Shown piece by piece: positions 1-11,766 of a stretch of DNA of 64,000 bases. Every line of letters starts with the position of its first letter. The stretch's first letter is position 1. The notes beneath the pieces are model-generated. The model saw nothing but the letters and a program-made list of their open reading frames with translations, was not told the DNA's origin and did no database searches. Source of the stretch: Chrysemys picta bellii (lineage: Eukaryota; Chordata; Testudines; Emydidae); assembly GCF_011386835.1 (NCBI RefSeq), contig NC_088800.1, positions 58,557,439 to 58,621,438 of the forward strand, read 5' to 3'. The translations under genes were made by a program, and so were the position numbers.

Positions 1-140
1 TAAAGATATTCCTGAAGAAGAGCTCTGTTTGGCTTGAAAGCTTCTCTCTCATCTACAGAAGTTGGTCCAATAAAAGATATTACCTCACCACCTTGTCTCT
101 CCAATATCCAGGGACTGACATGGCTACAGCTATATTGCAT
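1..140 (+). repeat. 3' tail of a dispersed retroelement, Penelope-tail-like
   Basis: The block has the layout of the retroelement tails seen elsewhere in the window: a 'cgaaagctt'-like stretch, an 'aataaaagatatt' stretch and an ending close to 'gacatggctac'. Its resemblance to the tails at 35414-35520 and 59545-59985 suggests a related Penelope-like family. It is cut by the window edge. The family name is inference. Confidence 0.45.
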
Positions 141-612
141 ATAATAAATATCATGGCAGACGATGACTGTACCATGAGAAATGGCTTAAAAAATTCTCAG
201 GACAGTCAGTCCAGCTTCTTTGTTAAAATCCTTAGTGCAGAATGAATTGACTCCATGTATGTTTGAATGAATGCACTATAGACCATCATCTTCAAGGTAA
301 ATCAAGTATATAGTGGATAATTGGAAGGCACGCTAAATACTCTTCACAAATTGCCAAGGGAACACCCTTGGAAGTAGTGTAGCTAGGATATCTGTGATAG
401 CTAGGAAAAGAATCATCTGAGTCACATGATCATGATACCCAGATGTTCACCAGCAAAATGAATGAGCCCCCAGAGGTGTTGAATGACAAATTTGGAACCA
501 GAATGTTGTGAAATTCATATTATTTGGTACAGTATTTGATTATATCCATGCACATCCTTACATAGTATATCTTGGAATTAATAATTGTGCTCTTTAAATC
601 CTGTTTACACAG

Positions 613-734
613 AACAGACTCCATATATCCAGGAGTTGAGAAATCTGCATTTACAGAACTAGACATCAGAAATGGAAAAGTGACACAAGTCAAAGAAAGA
701 CCAGCTCTTCTAATTAGCAGCACCAGCTGGACAG
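613..734 (+). CDS. ALG1: ALG1 exon (first in window)
   Basis: Follows 'tgtttacacag' and ends before 'gtcttg'. The first base completes a codon from an upstream exon outside the window. Reads [18 protein letters not shown], then [13 protein letters not shown]. The final G pairs with AG of the next exon to give Glu. Confidence 0.9.
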
Positions 735-3700
735 GTCTTGAATCAAATTGGTGTTTATTGTTAATATTCCTTTATAATACCTTTACATTAAACAGTTGAT
801 AAAAATTAGAGCTGTACCTCCCTCCCCCATGCATAAACTTTGCTCTGATACAGGACATTACAACCAGCAAAAACAAAGTTGTATACATTTCTTTGATTAA
901 CAGGAAGAATTTGCAGCTCAGCTGTATGGACTATCTCAGTGTCTACATATGAGGACCATAATCCATTGAAATTTTTAGTTTAATTATGGAGTTATAAGGT
1001 AAATGTTGAGCTCCATGAATGATTAGAGAAACAAGTCCTACCGTCATCTAACATTAGCAGTACATTAAATATGCATGCATGGTGCTCTAGAATGGCTCTA
1101 ATAAGTTAAAATGTTTTGTCTTTCATTTCCTGGTACATTTATCGCATATTTATGCACTAAGATTATTTTGTTTATGAAAAGGTCTAAAGCTGGAACAAAA
1201 TCTGCTGTATTGCAGTTGAGAATGGAAGTGTGCATCTTTTTGAATTAGAATTAATTGGGCAATAATGTCTAATAAAATTGACAATGAAATGTCATGCTTC
1301 TGAGATGCTGATTGGTTTTAGTATTTGTGTAATTGTTGGAAAAGTTTCCATTTAAATGGAGCAAGTAGGAACAATATGAGAGTTATAGGCTTTTGTTTAT
1401 TACATTTATAGTACCTATCGTAGTAAAAGCACATTGTATATTTAGTCACTTCAGTAAAGATGAGGAAAGTCATGATTGCTATCTTTTCAAGAGAATAAGG
1501 CATTACAGCTAAAAATGCTATGACTGTCACTAATAAACCTTTCTTTTTCAGAGGATGAAGATTTTTCTATTCTTTTAAAAGCTTTAGAAGGTAAGTATCA
1601 AGGAGTTTCCTTTGGTTATTTAAAGAGTCGTCTTATGGATGTATTCTCAACAATTACTAAGAGCTTCTTCAAAGAACAATGCCTTCATGTCCAAATGAAA
1701 ATTCAAATGCATTTAAGGACCAGAGTAGTTTGTCTCATTGTGGGAGTAAAAAAAAAGCTTAAGATCATGGTGGCATGCAGGATACAATTAAAACCTTTGT
1801 CATTAGGAAATATATTTCTAACCACTTGATAAAGTGGGTTACAGCTTTACTTTGTGCACATCTTGTAGTGGTGTGGCCGCTTACTGAGCTGCTTCTTGTG
1901 GCCAGGGGTGCCTTTGCAGTGCCCTGTGAATAATTATTTCTCTCTCAAAGGTTCCTTACACAGACAGGTCTGGGTTTATTCACAGAAAATCATTTAAAGC
2001 CCCAAACTGAAGTCCCCTAAACAGACATTTCCTTTCTACTCCCAGGCCTCCTTGGCGGGAGAGCTTTTGTGCACTTTCCCTAGCTTGCCCAGGGTCTCTC
2101 CTGCCTTAGCAGGCTATTCCTAACCCTTCCTGGCTGGAGTCTTGGTCCCAAATCCCAGGACTCTGCTGGAGCCTGCCCAGTCCTAGCAGTCTCTGTTCTC
2201 CCTGAGCACCTCCCCTTCAGTGCAGCCATTGCTGCCCTTTATTGGGAATTACCTGATATAAGATTCAATGGGTGAGTGGTTAAGGTGCTTGACTACAGGT
2301 CTGAAGGTTATGGGTTCAAATTGCACTTCATCTCCCACTGAAAGGCCATCTCTTGTTCACTCAGATGTAAAATGTTTACCTGTTACATCAGGTTAGGGCT
2401 GTCAAAGGCAGTTGGACATGATACTGGCCATATCACTCCCTTGTGTATCCTTGGCTGTGAAACTGACATACCTTAACCACATCAGCCCAATAAGCCATTG
2501 ATTTGGGGGAACTTTGGCTCAGGTGGGGCTCATCCTGTAATCATTGTTGGCTTAGATCCAAGCTCTGCAGCTAATGAGGCAAACCACCCTGTTACACAAC
2601 ATGTATATACACACACACACACACTTTCAAATACCTATTGAAATGATTTCAAGAAAGATGGGAACCTGCATTAAGCAAATTGGGTAATCTATGTCTGGGT
2701 TTTTGAATTTAACAAGAAACAGCTAGTAGTGGTCACAGGGTAATGTGGAGTTGCTGTGGATTTTATGAACTGTACATTTAAAAGCATAATGTCCATATAG
2801 TATATGTATATAGTATAAAAAGGAAATATGTCAGCATATATTTAAAAAAAAAATCTTAAGAAATCATTTTTAAATTATTTTTGTAAAATGAAGACTCTTT
2901 GAAAATCCATGGGATTATCTGTATGGAGGGGGGAAAGCAGAATTTGGCCCAGCAGTGTTGTGGGTGGCAAACACCTATGACGATACTTCACAGACAGTTT
3001 CCTTTAAGTATCAGGCATGTTTCAGAGAGGGCTAGGTGATTCCTTGTGAAGACAAAAAGAATGAGGAGTACTTTTGGCACCTTCGAGACTGACAAATTTA
3101 TTTGGGCATAAGCTTTCGTGGGCTTTTGTTGGATGCATGCAGTGGAAAATAGTTGACAAGAAGGTGTGAGTAACAGTACGGGGAAAATTAGCATGGGGAA
3201 ATAGTTTTTACTTTGTGTAATGACCCATCCACTCCCAGTCTTTATTCAAGCCTAATTTAATGGTGTCCAGTTTGCAAATTAATTCCAGTTCTGCAGTTTC
3301 TCGTTGGAGTCTGTTTTTGAAGTTTTTTTTTGTTGGAGAATTGCGACTTTTGGGTCTGTAATTGAGTGACCAGGGAGGTTGAAGTGTTCTCCAACTGGTT
3401 TTTGAACGTTATAATTCTTGACGTCTGATTTGTGTCCATTTATACTTTTGTGTAGAGACTGTCCGGTTTGGCCAATGTACATGGCAGAGGGGCATTGCTG
3501 GCACATGATGGCATATATCACATTGGTAGATGTGCAGGTGAACGAGCTTCTGATGATGTGGCTGATGTGATTAGGTCCTATGATGGTGTCCCTGGAATAG
3601 ATATGTGGACAGAGTTTGCAGTGGGCTTTGTTGCAAGGATAGGTTCCTGGGTTAGTGTTTTTATTGTGTGGTTGCTGGTGAGTATTTGCTTCAGGTTGGG

Positions 3701-6700
3701 GGGCTGCCTGTAAGCGAGGACTGGCCTGTCTCCCAAGATCTGTGAGAGTGAGGGATCATCCTTCAGGATAGGTTGTAGATCCTTGATGATGCGCTGGAGA
3801 GGTTTTAGTTGGGGGCTGAATGTGACGGCTAGTGGCGTTCTGTTATTTTCTTTGTTGGGCCTGTCCTGTAGTAGGTGACTTCTGGATATTCTTCTGGCTC
3901 TGTCAATCTGTTTCTTCACTTCAGCAGGTGAGTATTGTAGTTTTAAGAACACTTGATAGAGATCTTGTAGGTGTTAGCCTCTGTCTGAGGGATTGGAGCA
4001 AATGTGGTTGTATCTTAGAGCTTGGCTGTAGATAATGGATCATGTGATGTGATGTGCATGAAACCTCAGCCTGGACCAGTCCACAGAAGAGATCCACTTC
4101 CTGGACACTACAGTGCTAATAAGCGATGGTCACATAAACACCACCCTGTACAGGAAACCTGACTGCTATACGTACCTACATGCCTCCAGCTTTCATCCAG
4201 ATCACATCACACGATCCATTGTCTACAGCCAAGCTCTAAGATACAACTGCATTTGCTCCAATCCCTCAGACAGAGACAAACACCAATAAGATCTCTACCA
4301 AGCGTTCTTAAAACTACAATACCCACCTGCTGAAGTAAAGAAAGAGATAGCCCACCTTAATTGATTAGTCTTGTTAGAATTGGTATGGCGACACCCATTT
4401 TTTCATGTTCTCTGTGTATATAGATCTTCCACTGTATTTTCCACTGCATGCATCCAATTAAGTGGGTTTTAGCCCACAAAAGCTTATGCCCAAATAAATT
4501 TGTTAGTCTCTAAGGTGCCACAAGTATTCCTCGTTCTTTTTGCTGATACAGACTAACACGGCTACCATTCTGAAACCTGTGTCCTTGTGAAGAATTATTA
4601 CTTTCCATTCTGGCTGTTACAAGAGGCCCAAATTAGGATTAAGGTCCCCAATGTGAATTTCCACATTTGCTAGTTTGCCTGAAGTTTTTTTTAAACTATT
4701 TACTTGAAATAGAGTTCTCATTTGTACATCAAAATTATTCTTAAATTAGGGTACGTGTATCTAGATACACACAAAATAACTTTCTGTTCTGCAGATTATG
4801 AAGAGTATGTCAATGATGGAATCAAGCTTCCTTCTTTAGTATGTGTGATAACAGGTACCACTTTTACATGATGATTTTCTGTTCCCTTTCAGTGCTGATG
4901 CTAGAGGATTAATTTTTATCATCCCATTATATTGACTCTTACATTGATATATATTTTTTTGTCTTTCTGAAGTAACAAAAAAAATTGAATATTTGTTTGG
5001 CACTAATTTACCAGATCAATGGTTGGAGCAAAAAGCAAACCAATGGTGGCATGTTGGGCATTTTAAAATAAAAGATATGCCCCAGCATACGAATCTAGCC
5101 ATTTTATTGTACTCTGTAATTCCTTTGGATGTATTTTCAGAATTTGAATAGTGAAGAAATGCTGGTAAAAGATCTTAAAATGTGGTTTAAATGGTATTTG
5201 GCCTATTGCTAAGTAGGGAGGAATTTGGCTAGTACTTGGAAAGGAGACCTACCCGTTGAATTTGAGGATTTTGCAAAATGATATAGATGGCTCAACAAAT
5301 GGTATTCTTTCCTCCTAGTACTAAACTAATAACTTAGCATGATGCTAAAAGGGCACTGTGCTGCTGGAGGGTGCCATCTTTCAGTTGATTTGTATCTGAT
5401 AACATTGTATCTACGATATAGCATTATATCTCATGATTGCTCTCAGAAGACCCAGTCGGATTCACTGTCACCATGCTAGGCCCTGTATGAACATTGATGA
5501 ATGATGCAGCCTCTTCTTCTAATACCTTACAATCTAGGAAGACAAATGAGATTTGCTCTATATTCCTAGACTTTAATGTGCGGACAAACACCCACTTTGG
5601 GTGTTCACAGCAAAAACACTAATATATATTGTGTGTTTGTTTTCCATTTAAAAGGTAAAGGGCCTCTAAAAAAGCACTACAACAGACTGATAGACAAAAT
5701 GCACTTTAAACACATCCAGATCTGTACACCGTGGCTAGAAGCTGAGGATTACCCTGTTCTACTTGGTAAATAATGGATTACAGTTGCTGAAAAAAGCTTT
5801 TAAAGACTCAAGAACAATGTGTGAGGCTTAAGCAAAGGCTATGGATAGCTGTTGATAATTTTGGGCAGGGATGGCATGGTATTTATCAGAGATGGTTTTT
5901 ACCAGGTAAAATCATGGTTTTTAGCGCCTCGGGAAAAATGAGATAGTCCCAGTTTAAGGCATTTTCTATTTTTAAAACTGTTTAGTTAATGACACCACTT
6001 TATACTTAGTTTTAGTTACGTATTCCAATCGCGGTTATGTAAGGTGGTAGATTTGTAGATTAATGTAGGGTTGTACAAATACAAAGTAAAACTAAAATGG
6101 GCATAATATTAATATATGTAATTATAATGCAGTACTGAACATCGGCATGTCTACATTTTGGTTTGGTATTTTCTCAAGGAAGTTATACATGTTATGACTC
6201 ACTTTTTCAATATTCTATAAACAAGTTGAAAACATTTGATTATATGAAAACAACAATGCAGAGTTGTAGACCTGAAGCATTAAGCAATCAGAAGCATGCA
6301 GAGTTGCAGACCAACGGGCCAGGTCCATTTGGCCATGCAGCATCCTGTAGCTGAAGACCAACTTTGATGTAGTGGATAGGCCAAGCCTATTCCTTGGCTT
6401 TGAATGGATGTGCCAAAGTTTGAAAAGATTCATTCTGTAATTGCTGAACTTGCTGGTCCCTGATGCAATTATTCTTCCCAGTTTCCTGGTTTAAACTTGG
6501 TTTCAGTTGGTATTTACCAGTGCCTTGTCCTAAACTAGTTTTTCCTGGGAAATTGCCAACCCTGATTTTGGACGCTAGATATACGAATACCACAGTAAAA
6601 TTAAATTGCTTGTTAAGAACAAAATATATAACTGTAGCTTGTGCCGTTTGTTATGGCTGAGAAATTGTTTAATTTTTGAAACTGCACTGTTTTCCATCCT

Positions 6701-9700
6701 ATTTTTGTAATTAGGCATAGAATTCCATCTTGAAGGTTTGCCAATAGCTCTCTATTTAAAAAGCCTCTGTTTGCCCCCTTCTGTTCTTCTAGGTAGGCTA
6801 AAATATAGTGGGTTGGTCTCTGTTCAATGTATTCTCAAGTTCTGTTCAGTAAATAACACTGGAGAGTTTTTAGCTGAGCTGTTGAAGGTAACTGGTGAGA
6901 TTAGGAAATAGAATGTTCATACTCCCTTAGCATTTTAGAGAAATGAAGCTCAATAAAAGCTATGTAAGGATAAAATACTGGTAAAATACAAGTTCTGCCT
7001 GATTTCAGCCCCTCAGGTCAGGCACTGTCAATTTATTTGGCTTGTATGTCTGTGGTGGTTTGTAAGTAATGAATATTCATCTCTGTAAACTTGGATTCTG
7101 TAAATTATCCATGTATTGTAAGGGCATTTGGATTGGAAGAGTCCTTTAGTGGGTCATTTAGCCCATCCCCTGAATTGTGGCAGGATTGATTTAATTAATT
7201 CTTTACCATTTCAAATAGATAAGGGTAGATTAAGTGTATAATATCTGTTAGTTTTTTAATTTCTCTTCTCCCCTTATTTTAATATCAGTTAGTTATGTGT
7301 CTAAATCTCAGCTGCTCTGAAAAATAAAAAAATTATATGGCTTTTACTTACTGACATTCTGACATAAGTGATATTCCAAGTAGTTATGTTCTAATGGCAC
7401 CAAAGAAGACATCAAGTTACATCAAAAATTGTTAATGTTTACAAAATTGTATGTTTAGACAATAATCTTTAGAGTTAATCACTTTCAAAATAAACTTTTT
7501 AAAAAGTCAGTTTTGTTTCTTTTATAATTTGTAGGCTCAGCAGATCTGGGTGTCTGTCTCCACAAATCATCTAGTGGTTTGGATCTGCCTATGAAGGTGG
7601 TGGATATGTTTGGCTGTTGTTTACCTGTATGTGCAGTACATTTCCAGTGGTAAGAGCTTGCTTACTTTGACATAGCTTAAAATAACTCAAATAAATATTT
7701 TAAAACAAATAAATAGTTTGCTACAAAATCACAATATAACAATTTCTGCTGATATTGAATTGATTCCTAGTTACGCCACAGTAATATGTTTGCTTTAATT
7801 TGATAAAGGTAAATAAAATTATTAAAACTAACTTATGACTTCTAGAGGTCATTTTAAAAATTAACACTTTTTTTGTGTGCGCGCGCGCAAAAGTTAGGGC
7901 ATTAATTGCAGTGTCCTAACCAGAATGCCTTAAAAACAACCACCTGTAATCCCAATTGGAAATTGAACTCTTCTTCATATCCTGTTCTAAACTACTGGAT
8001 TTGTTTCGATATCCTGTTTGAGAGATGCTTCATTCCACTCTGGGATTGTCTAAACCTCAGTGATGGATGAAGTGGTTACTGTATCTATAGTTTTATAAAG
8101 TACTTGTAATCCTTTGGGAGAAATACAGCTTTCATAATGTAAAGATACTTTGTCTTGTGCCGTAGCGTTGGTGGTGACAGCAGCACAGAATACTCTGTGA
8201 TAGCTTTGTTCATGACTGTAATATATAATGAAGACTCTTTTCTTTTGTGTGTGATCTTTTAATAGGATCAGTTTAATAAGCCCATAAAATACACTAGCTT
8301 TCAGTATGATCATGGTATCTTCAGGTGAAAAATGCACATTTCAAATTTTAAAGAGTTCCACTTAAAAAAACAAACAAACAAACAAAAAACATCCTTGAAG
8401 AAAATCGCAGCACTATGTTATAGACTGCTGCTATTTAATCTATCCTGCTTCCTGGGCCAATTGAGAGGAGAATCAAATCTGCTGTAATGTAGCCATTTTT
8501 CCAGCCATCTCGGTGTGTAATGTATAACTTAGACTCTCACCCAGCTATCAAGTTACAATGTGTAATTTTACACAATTTTACACATCACCTGCAAATTCGA
8601 CTTACTGAGTCTAAAGCAGTCCAAGGTGGTGTAATTTGTATGCTAATGGGGTGGAACAGAAGGGTTAAAATGTAAATCAGCTAATAGGAGGATGCAAATT
8701 AAAGTAAATCTCCCTTACTGTAAATTATACTCTAGTATGTAAGCTACATGTTGGTAAATGTGTGTGTCTAGTGCAATGTAAGGGAGACTCAAAGTATAAT
8801 TGAACCTATTATATGTGAAGGGGATGAAAGATGATGTATATTATTCTGTCTTAGGTTCCCTTGGATTCGTTTAGACTCCATTACTGTGAAAGACCTGTCT
8901 TTCAGAAGGGTTACATACAATAGAGTAGTGCAGACTGGTCATTATGGAAATGAATGGCTTCAGTTACAATGGGCTAACAAAGTATAGACTCATAGACTTT
9001 AAGGTCAGAAGGGACCGTTATGATTGTCTAGTATGACCTCCTGCACAGCGCAGGCCACAAAATCTCACCCACCCACTCCTGTAAAGTCCTCAAATCATGG
9101 TTTAAAGACTTCAAGATGCAGAGAATCCTCCAGCAAGTGACCCGTGCCCCACGTAAACCCCCAGGACCTCTGCCAATCAGCTAACCCCTGAGCATGTGGG
9201 CAAGACTCACCAGCCAGACACCCAGGAAATAATTCTCTGTAGTAACTCAGATCCCATCCCATCACAGGCCATTGGGCATATTTACTGCTAATAGTCAAAG
9301 ATCAGTTAATTGCCAAAATTAGGTTATCGCATCATACCATCCCTTCCATAAACTTGTCAAGCTTAGTCTTGAAACCAGATATGTCTTTTGCCCCCACTGC
9401 TCCCCTTGGAAGGCTGTTCCAGAACTTCACTTCTCTGATGGTTAGAAACGTTGGTCTAATGTCAAGTCTAAACTTCCTGATGGCCAGTTTATATCCATTT
9501 GTTCTTGTGTCCACATTGGTACTGACTTAAATATTTCCTCTCCCTCCCTGGTATTTATCCCTCTGATATATTTATAGAGAGCAATCATACCTCCCCTCAG
9601 TTTTGCTCCTCTTTCCACTGGATACAGCTTCCCTTCCATCTGGGAATGCTCCAGCCCCTGCTATCCCAGTCCTGTCCTCCAAGGCTCAACCACTGCACAC

Positions 9701-11682
9701 CTCGCAGTGCTGTCTCAGGGCTTGTCTTCACTATGGGGGTAAGTCGATCTAAGTTATGCTACTCCAGCTATGTGAATAATGTAGTTGGAGTCGACATAGC
9801 TTAGGTCGACTTACCCGAGTGTCTTCCTTATGCTGTGTCGACGGGAGATGCTCTCCTGTTGACTTACCTTAATCTTCTTGGGGAGCTGGGGTACCAGGGT
9901 CGACCAGAAAGCGCTCTGCCATCAATTTAGCAGGTCTTCACTAGACCCACTACATCAACCCCCATTGCATTGATTGCAGCAGCATCAATCTCCCCATAGT
10001 AAAGACCAGCCCTCACACTTCTTGTGGCAGATTCTAGCAGCCTTCACCTCATACACCCCTGAGAAGCTCTAGCAGGCTTCTCCACAATCTGCAGCCAGCA
10101 GCGGAGGCTGCTTTGCTGGTAGCGTGGAAGGTGGGCTGCACTGCTTGGATTCCTCCTTGCACTGCTCTCACTTAGGATCCTGCTTCAATTACAAGCCCCA
10201 CTCTTTCTGCACAATAATGGCGGGGATCACAAACTTGTACATTAGTCTGTGCTGGCAGACGGAATAACATGTCGCCATTGTATCCTTTTTATTCCTTCCC
10301 AAGAGTGGGAATTTCTCAGTACAGTTTGCTAATACACTTTGTATAGCAGCAGTTCTGGACAGGCTTATGCCTCGGAAGGAGGACTAATCTGTTTCAGTCA
10401 TTTGCAGCTTATACCCCAATGCAAGAAATGGAATTCATGTTGAGAGATCCAGGACCTTAACAACATGGGGCTTGTAATAGGGTTTACAAACCCCATACTG
10501 AGAATAGGTAGAAGAGAGGAGAGTCTTCCCTCCTCACAGGCAACCAGACTGACCACACCCCAGCACAGCTGCCAAAACCACCATCATAGAGGCATGTACC
10601 CACAGCTGGGACCAATAAGGAAAACAAGCCCAGCTATAATGGAAGGAGAAAAGAGATAGGGAGGCAGAAAGGCCTGGGATAGTGGAGGGGCAACAGCCCC
10701 ATGCCATGCTGCCTCTAAGAAACTGACAAGAGAAGACTGCAAGTCCTGGAGTTTAAGGGTTGATTGACTCATTTTAGGTTAAGTTGATGGACTGGGCTGA
10801 TTTGATTTGAATAGAGGGAGACCAATTAGGGGAAAGCTGGGACCTCTAGAGAGACTGTCCCTAGAGTATTTGATAGGGCTACGGTACATAAACAATCTCT
10901 GCAAGTATTTAAGTGGAGAAGCCTTTTATGTTGTTCTCACATTTCCTTCACTGGTTTTGTTCACAGTTTACATGAACTTGTGAAACATGATGAAAACGGC
11001 TTGATATTTAGGGACTCGAATGAACTTGCAGAACAGCTGAAGGTAAAGATATTAGAGGCCCAAGTCATTTTGTTTCCTTTTTCTTTATGGTTAATGGAAA
11101 GGTACGGCTTTTGCACGTTTGGAATGAATAGATTATAGATCCGGTTGTCATGTTTTTCTCTTCCTCTCTCTTCCCTCATTGTTTACTTTTGGGCAGTGAT
11201 GCTTTTTGTTTTTGTTTAATTATTTATTTTTATATACTGTTAGTCAACATTGAATAGTATTGAGTATTAATAATTATGCTTTGTGGATTTAACTTTAAAA
11301 TATGCATTGTAAGAGGAATTGCCTGCCTATAGTTACAGCTTTTATTGGCCACATCTGTTTGTGTATGAATTTAAAGCAAGAAAGCACATTTTAGATATTT
11401 TATCATCTTGCAATACCTAGAGGTCTAGAAGGAAGAGTCCACTTTACTGCTCCTCTCTTAATAATCTGCCCATTAAAGTTGGGAGGGGCAGGAGATGCTT
11501 GAAGTGTGATATTTAACTTCTTCTGTGTTATTTCTTTAACCTTGCAGATGCTCTTATTGGAATTTCCTACAGGTGAAAATAAACTTTATATGTTCAGAAG
11601 AAATCTTCGGGCATCCAAACAGCTGCGGTGGGATGAGAGCTGGGAACAAACTGTGCTTCCTGTGTTTAGGAACAATGAATGA
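613..11682 (+). CDS. ALG1: ALG1, chitobiosyldiphosphodolichol beta-mannosyltransferase (3' part, 7 exons)
   Basis: ALG1 (family GT33, GT-B fold) transfers mannose from GDP-mannose to GlcNAc2-PP-dolichol on the cytosolic face of the ER, the first mannosylation of N-glycan precursor assembly. Exons are 613-734, 1552-1590, 4795-4854, 5655-5765, 7535-7649, 10967-11042 and 11548-11682. Every junction has AG/GT borders and keeps the frame, giving about 219 codons, close to the C-terminal half of the 464-aa human protein. Diagnostic strings are [20 protein letters not shown] (across the first junction), [26 protein letters not shown] (nucleotide-sugar site region), [12 protein letters not shown] and LRWDESW near the end. 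No frameshift or premature stop was seen. The 5' exons, with the N-terminal membrane anchor, lie before position 1. The gene converges on EEF2KMT. Confidence 0.95.
1552..1590 (+). CDS. ALG1: ALG1 exon (39 nt)
   Basis: Lies between 'ctttttcag' and 'gtaagt' and reads [12 protein letters not shown] after the split Glu codon. It is a micro-exon of the size expected in ALG1. Alone it would be missed; it is supported by frame continuity with both neighbours. Confidence 0.9.
1860..2265. other. Unclassified repeat-like block in an ALG1 intron
   Basis: A C/T-rich stretch of higher GC than the surrounding intron, with no coding signal. It looks inserted and LTR-like in composition, but I see no convincing ends or target duplication. 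Confidence 0.25.
2270..2560 (+). repeat. tRNA-derived SINE-like element
   Basis: The head resembles a tRNA: an A-box-like 'tgagtggttaagg' is followed about 30 nt later by a B-box-like 'gggttcaaattgc'. About 200 nt of unrelated body follow. A short (CA)n run lies beyond at 2611-2625. The family is not certain. Confidence 0.5.
3041..3052. repeat. Target-site duplication, left copy
   Basis: tccttgtgaaga is repeated exactly at 4582-4593. The two copies bracket the whole Penelope-like head-to-head block. Confidence 0.8.
3279..3521 (-). pseudogene. GIY-YIG endonuclease domain remnant of Penelope-like element
   Basis: An 80-codon open stretch includes a cysteine pair (C..QC), then [10 protein letters not shown], a histidine and [12 protein letters not shown]. 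This pattern, YIGQT followed by R/K..H and an 'EHF..PGH' segment, is typical of the GIY-YIG domain at the C terminus of Penelope-like polyproteins. An overlapping frame at 3257-3439 shows that the reading frame is shifted. Confidence 0.75.
3578..3952 (-). pseudogene. Penelope-like polyprotein remnant, RT C-terminus to linker
   Basis: An open stretch reads [18 protein letters not shown] near its start and ends just before the GIY-YIG remnant. The same [13 protein letters not shown] segment occurs on the plus strand at about 4310-4345, which identifies the two arms as copies of one family. Confidence 0.7.
4057..4581 (+). mobile_element. Penelope-like retroelement, plus-strand arm
   Basis: The arm starts inside the RT domain ([20 protein letters not shown], then [18 protein letters not shown]), continues to the [13 protein letters not shown] segment, then jumps directly to the 3' tail. 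The GIY-YIG domain is absent. The tail ends 'gactaacacggctacc' and abuts the right target duplication. Confidence 0.75.
4582..4593. repeat. Target-site duplication, right copy
   Basis: Exact 12-bp match to 3041-3052. Confidence 0.8.
4795..4854 (+). CDS. ALG1: ALG1 exon (60 nt)
   Basis: Lies between 'gttctgcag' and 'gtacca' and reads [20 protein letters not shown] with split codons at both ends. It matches the conserved segment LPSLVCVIT of ALG1. Confidence 0.9.
5655..5765 (+). CDS. ALG1: ALG1 exon (111 nt)
   Basis: Lies between 'catttaaaag' and 'gtaaat'. Reads [18 protein letters not shown] and then [14 protein letters not shown]. The G of the final split codon joins GC of the next exon. 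Confidence 0.93.
5866..6564. mobile_element. Non-autonomous hAT-like element in an ALG1 intron
   Basis: The left end CAGGGATGGCA mirrors the right end TGCCAACCCTG. The flanks are attttggg (5858-5865) and attttgga (6565-6572), an 8-bp target duplication with one mismatch. No coding capacity was seen. Confidence 0.65.
7535..7649 (+). CDS. ALG1: ALG1 exon (115 nt), sugar-nucleotide binding region
   Basis: Lies between 'aatttgtag' and 'gtaaga'. Reads [18 protein letters not shown], then [18 protein letters not shown]. This is the most conserved C-terminal segment of ALG1 and contributes to the donor nucleotide site in GT-B enzymes. Confidence 0.95.
8983..9665 (-). mobile_element. CR1 LINE 3' fragment, minus strand
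   Basis: The 3' end lies at about 8990, where 'actcatagactttaaggtc' is the reverse complement of a CR1 tail. The body to 9665 contains the reverse of the RT C-terminal region and 3' UTR. Reverse-strand frames at 9332-9514 and 9442-9639 resemble CR1 RT ends ([24 protein letters not shown]). Confidence 0.8.
9716..10014. mobile_element. Non-autonomous hAT-like MITE
   Basis: The ends CAGGGCTTGTCTTCACTATG and CATAGTAAAGACCAGCCCT are inverted repeats, with further inverted 'gtcgac' motifs inside. No clear target duplication is visible. It lies in the last but one ALG1 intron of the window and resembles 24183-24480. Confidence 0.6.
10967..11042 (+). CDS. ALG1: ALG1 exon (76 nt)
   Basis: Lies between 'ttgttcacag' and 'gtaaag'. 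Reads [14 protein letters not shown], then [12 protein letters not shown] cysteine codon is split at its 5' border. Confidence 0.93.
11548..11682 (+). CDS. ALG1: ALG1 terminal exon
   Basis: Follows 'aaccttgcag' and ends with TGA at 11680-11682. Reads [16 protein letters not shown], then [19 protein letters not shown] and a short tail FRNNE. The length and the WDESW signature agree with the end of known ALG1 proteins. Confidence 0.93.
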   Translation: MLLLEFPTGENKLYMFRRNLRASKQLRWDESWEQTVLPVFRNNE

Positions 11683-11760
11683 TTTCCAAAAAATGGACAA
11701 AAGAATTTGCACATATGATTTTCACATTCCCAAGTTTGGTTGTACATGATGGAAATGGTG

Positions 11761-11766
11761 AATAAA
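11761..11766 (+). terminator. ALG1: ALG1 polyadenylation signal AATAAA
   Basis: A canonical AATAAA lies 79 nt after the ALG1 stop codon and is followed by a T-rich stretch. It implies a short 3' UTR of about 100 nt. Confidence 0.7.

Larger units (their letters stand above)
3053..4056 (-). mobile_element. Penelope-like retroelement, minus-strand arm
   Basis: Read on the minus strand this arm holds the end of the RT reading frame, a GIY-YIG endonuclease-like frame and the 3' tail ending near 3053. RT followed by a C-terminal GIY-YIG domain is the arrangement of Penelope-like elements. Frameshifts and stops make it inactive. It is joined head-to-head to a plus-strand arm. Confidence 0.8.

Noticed and set aside
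2280..2335. Possible genuine tRNA gene
   Set aside because: Only A- and B-box-like sequences are recognisable. The cloverleaf arms do not pair well and a SINE body follows, so it is a tRNA-derived SINE.
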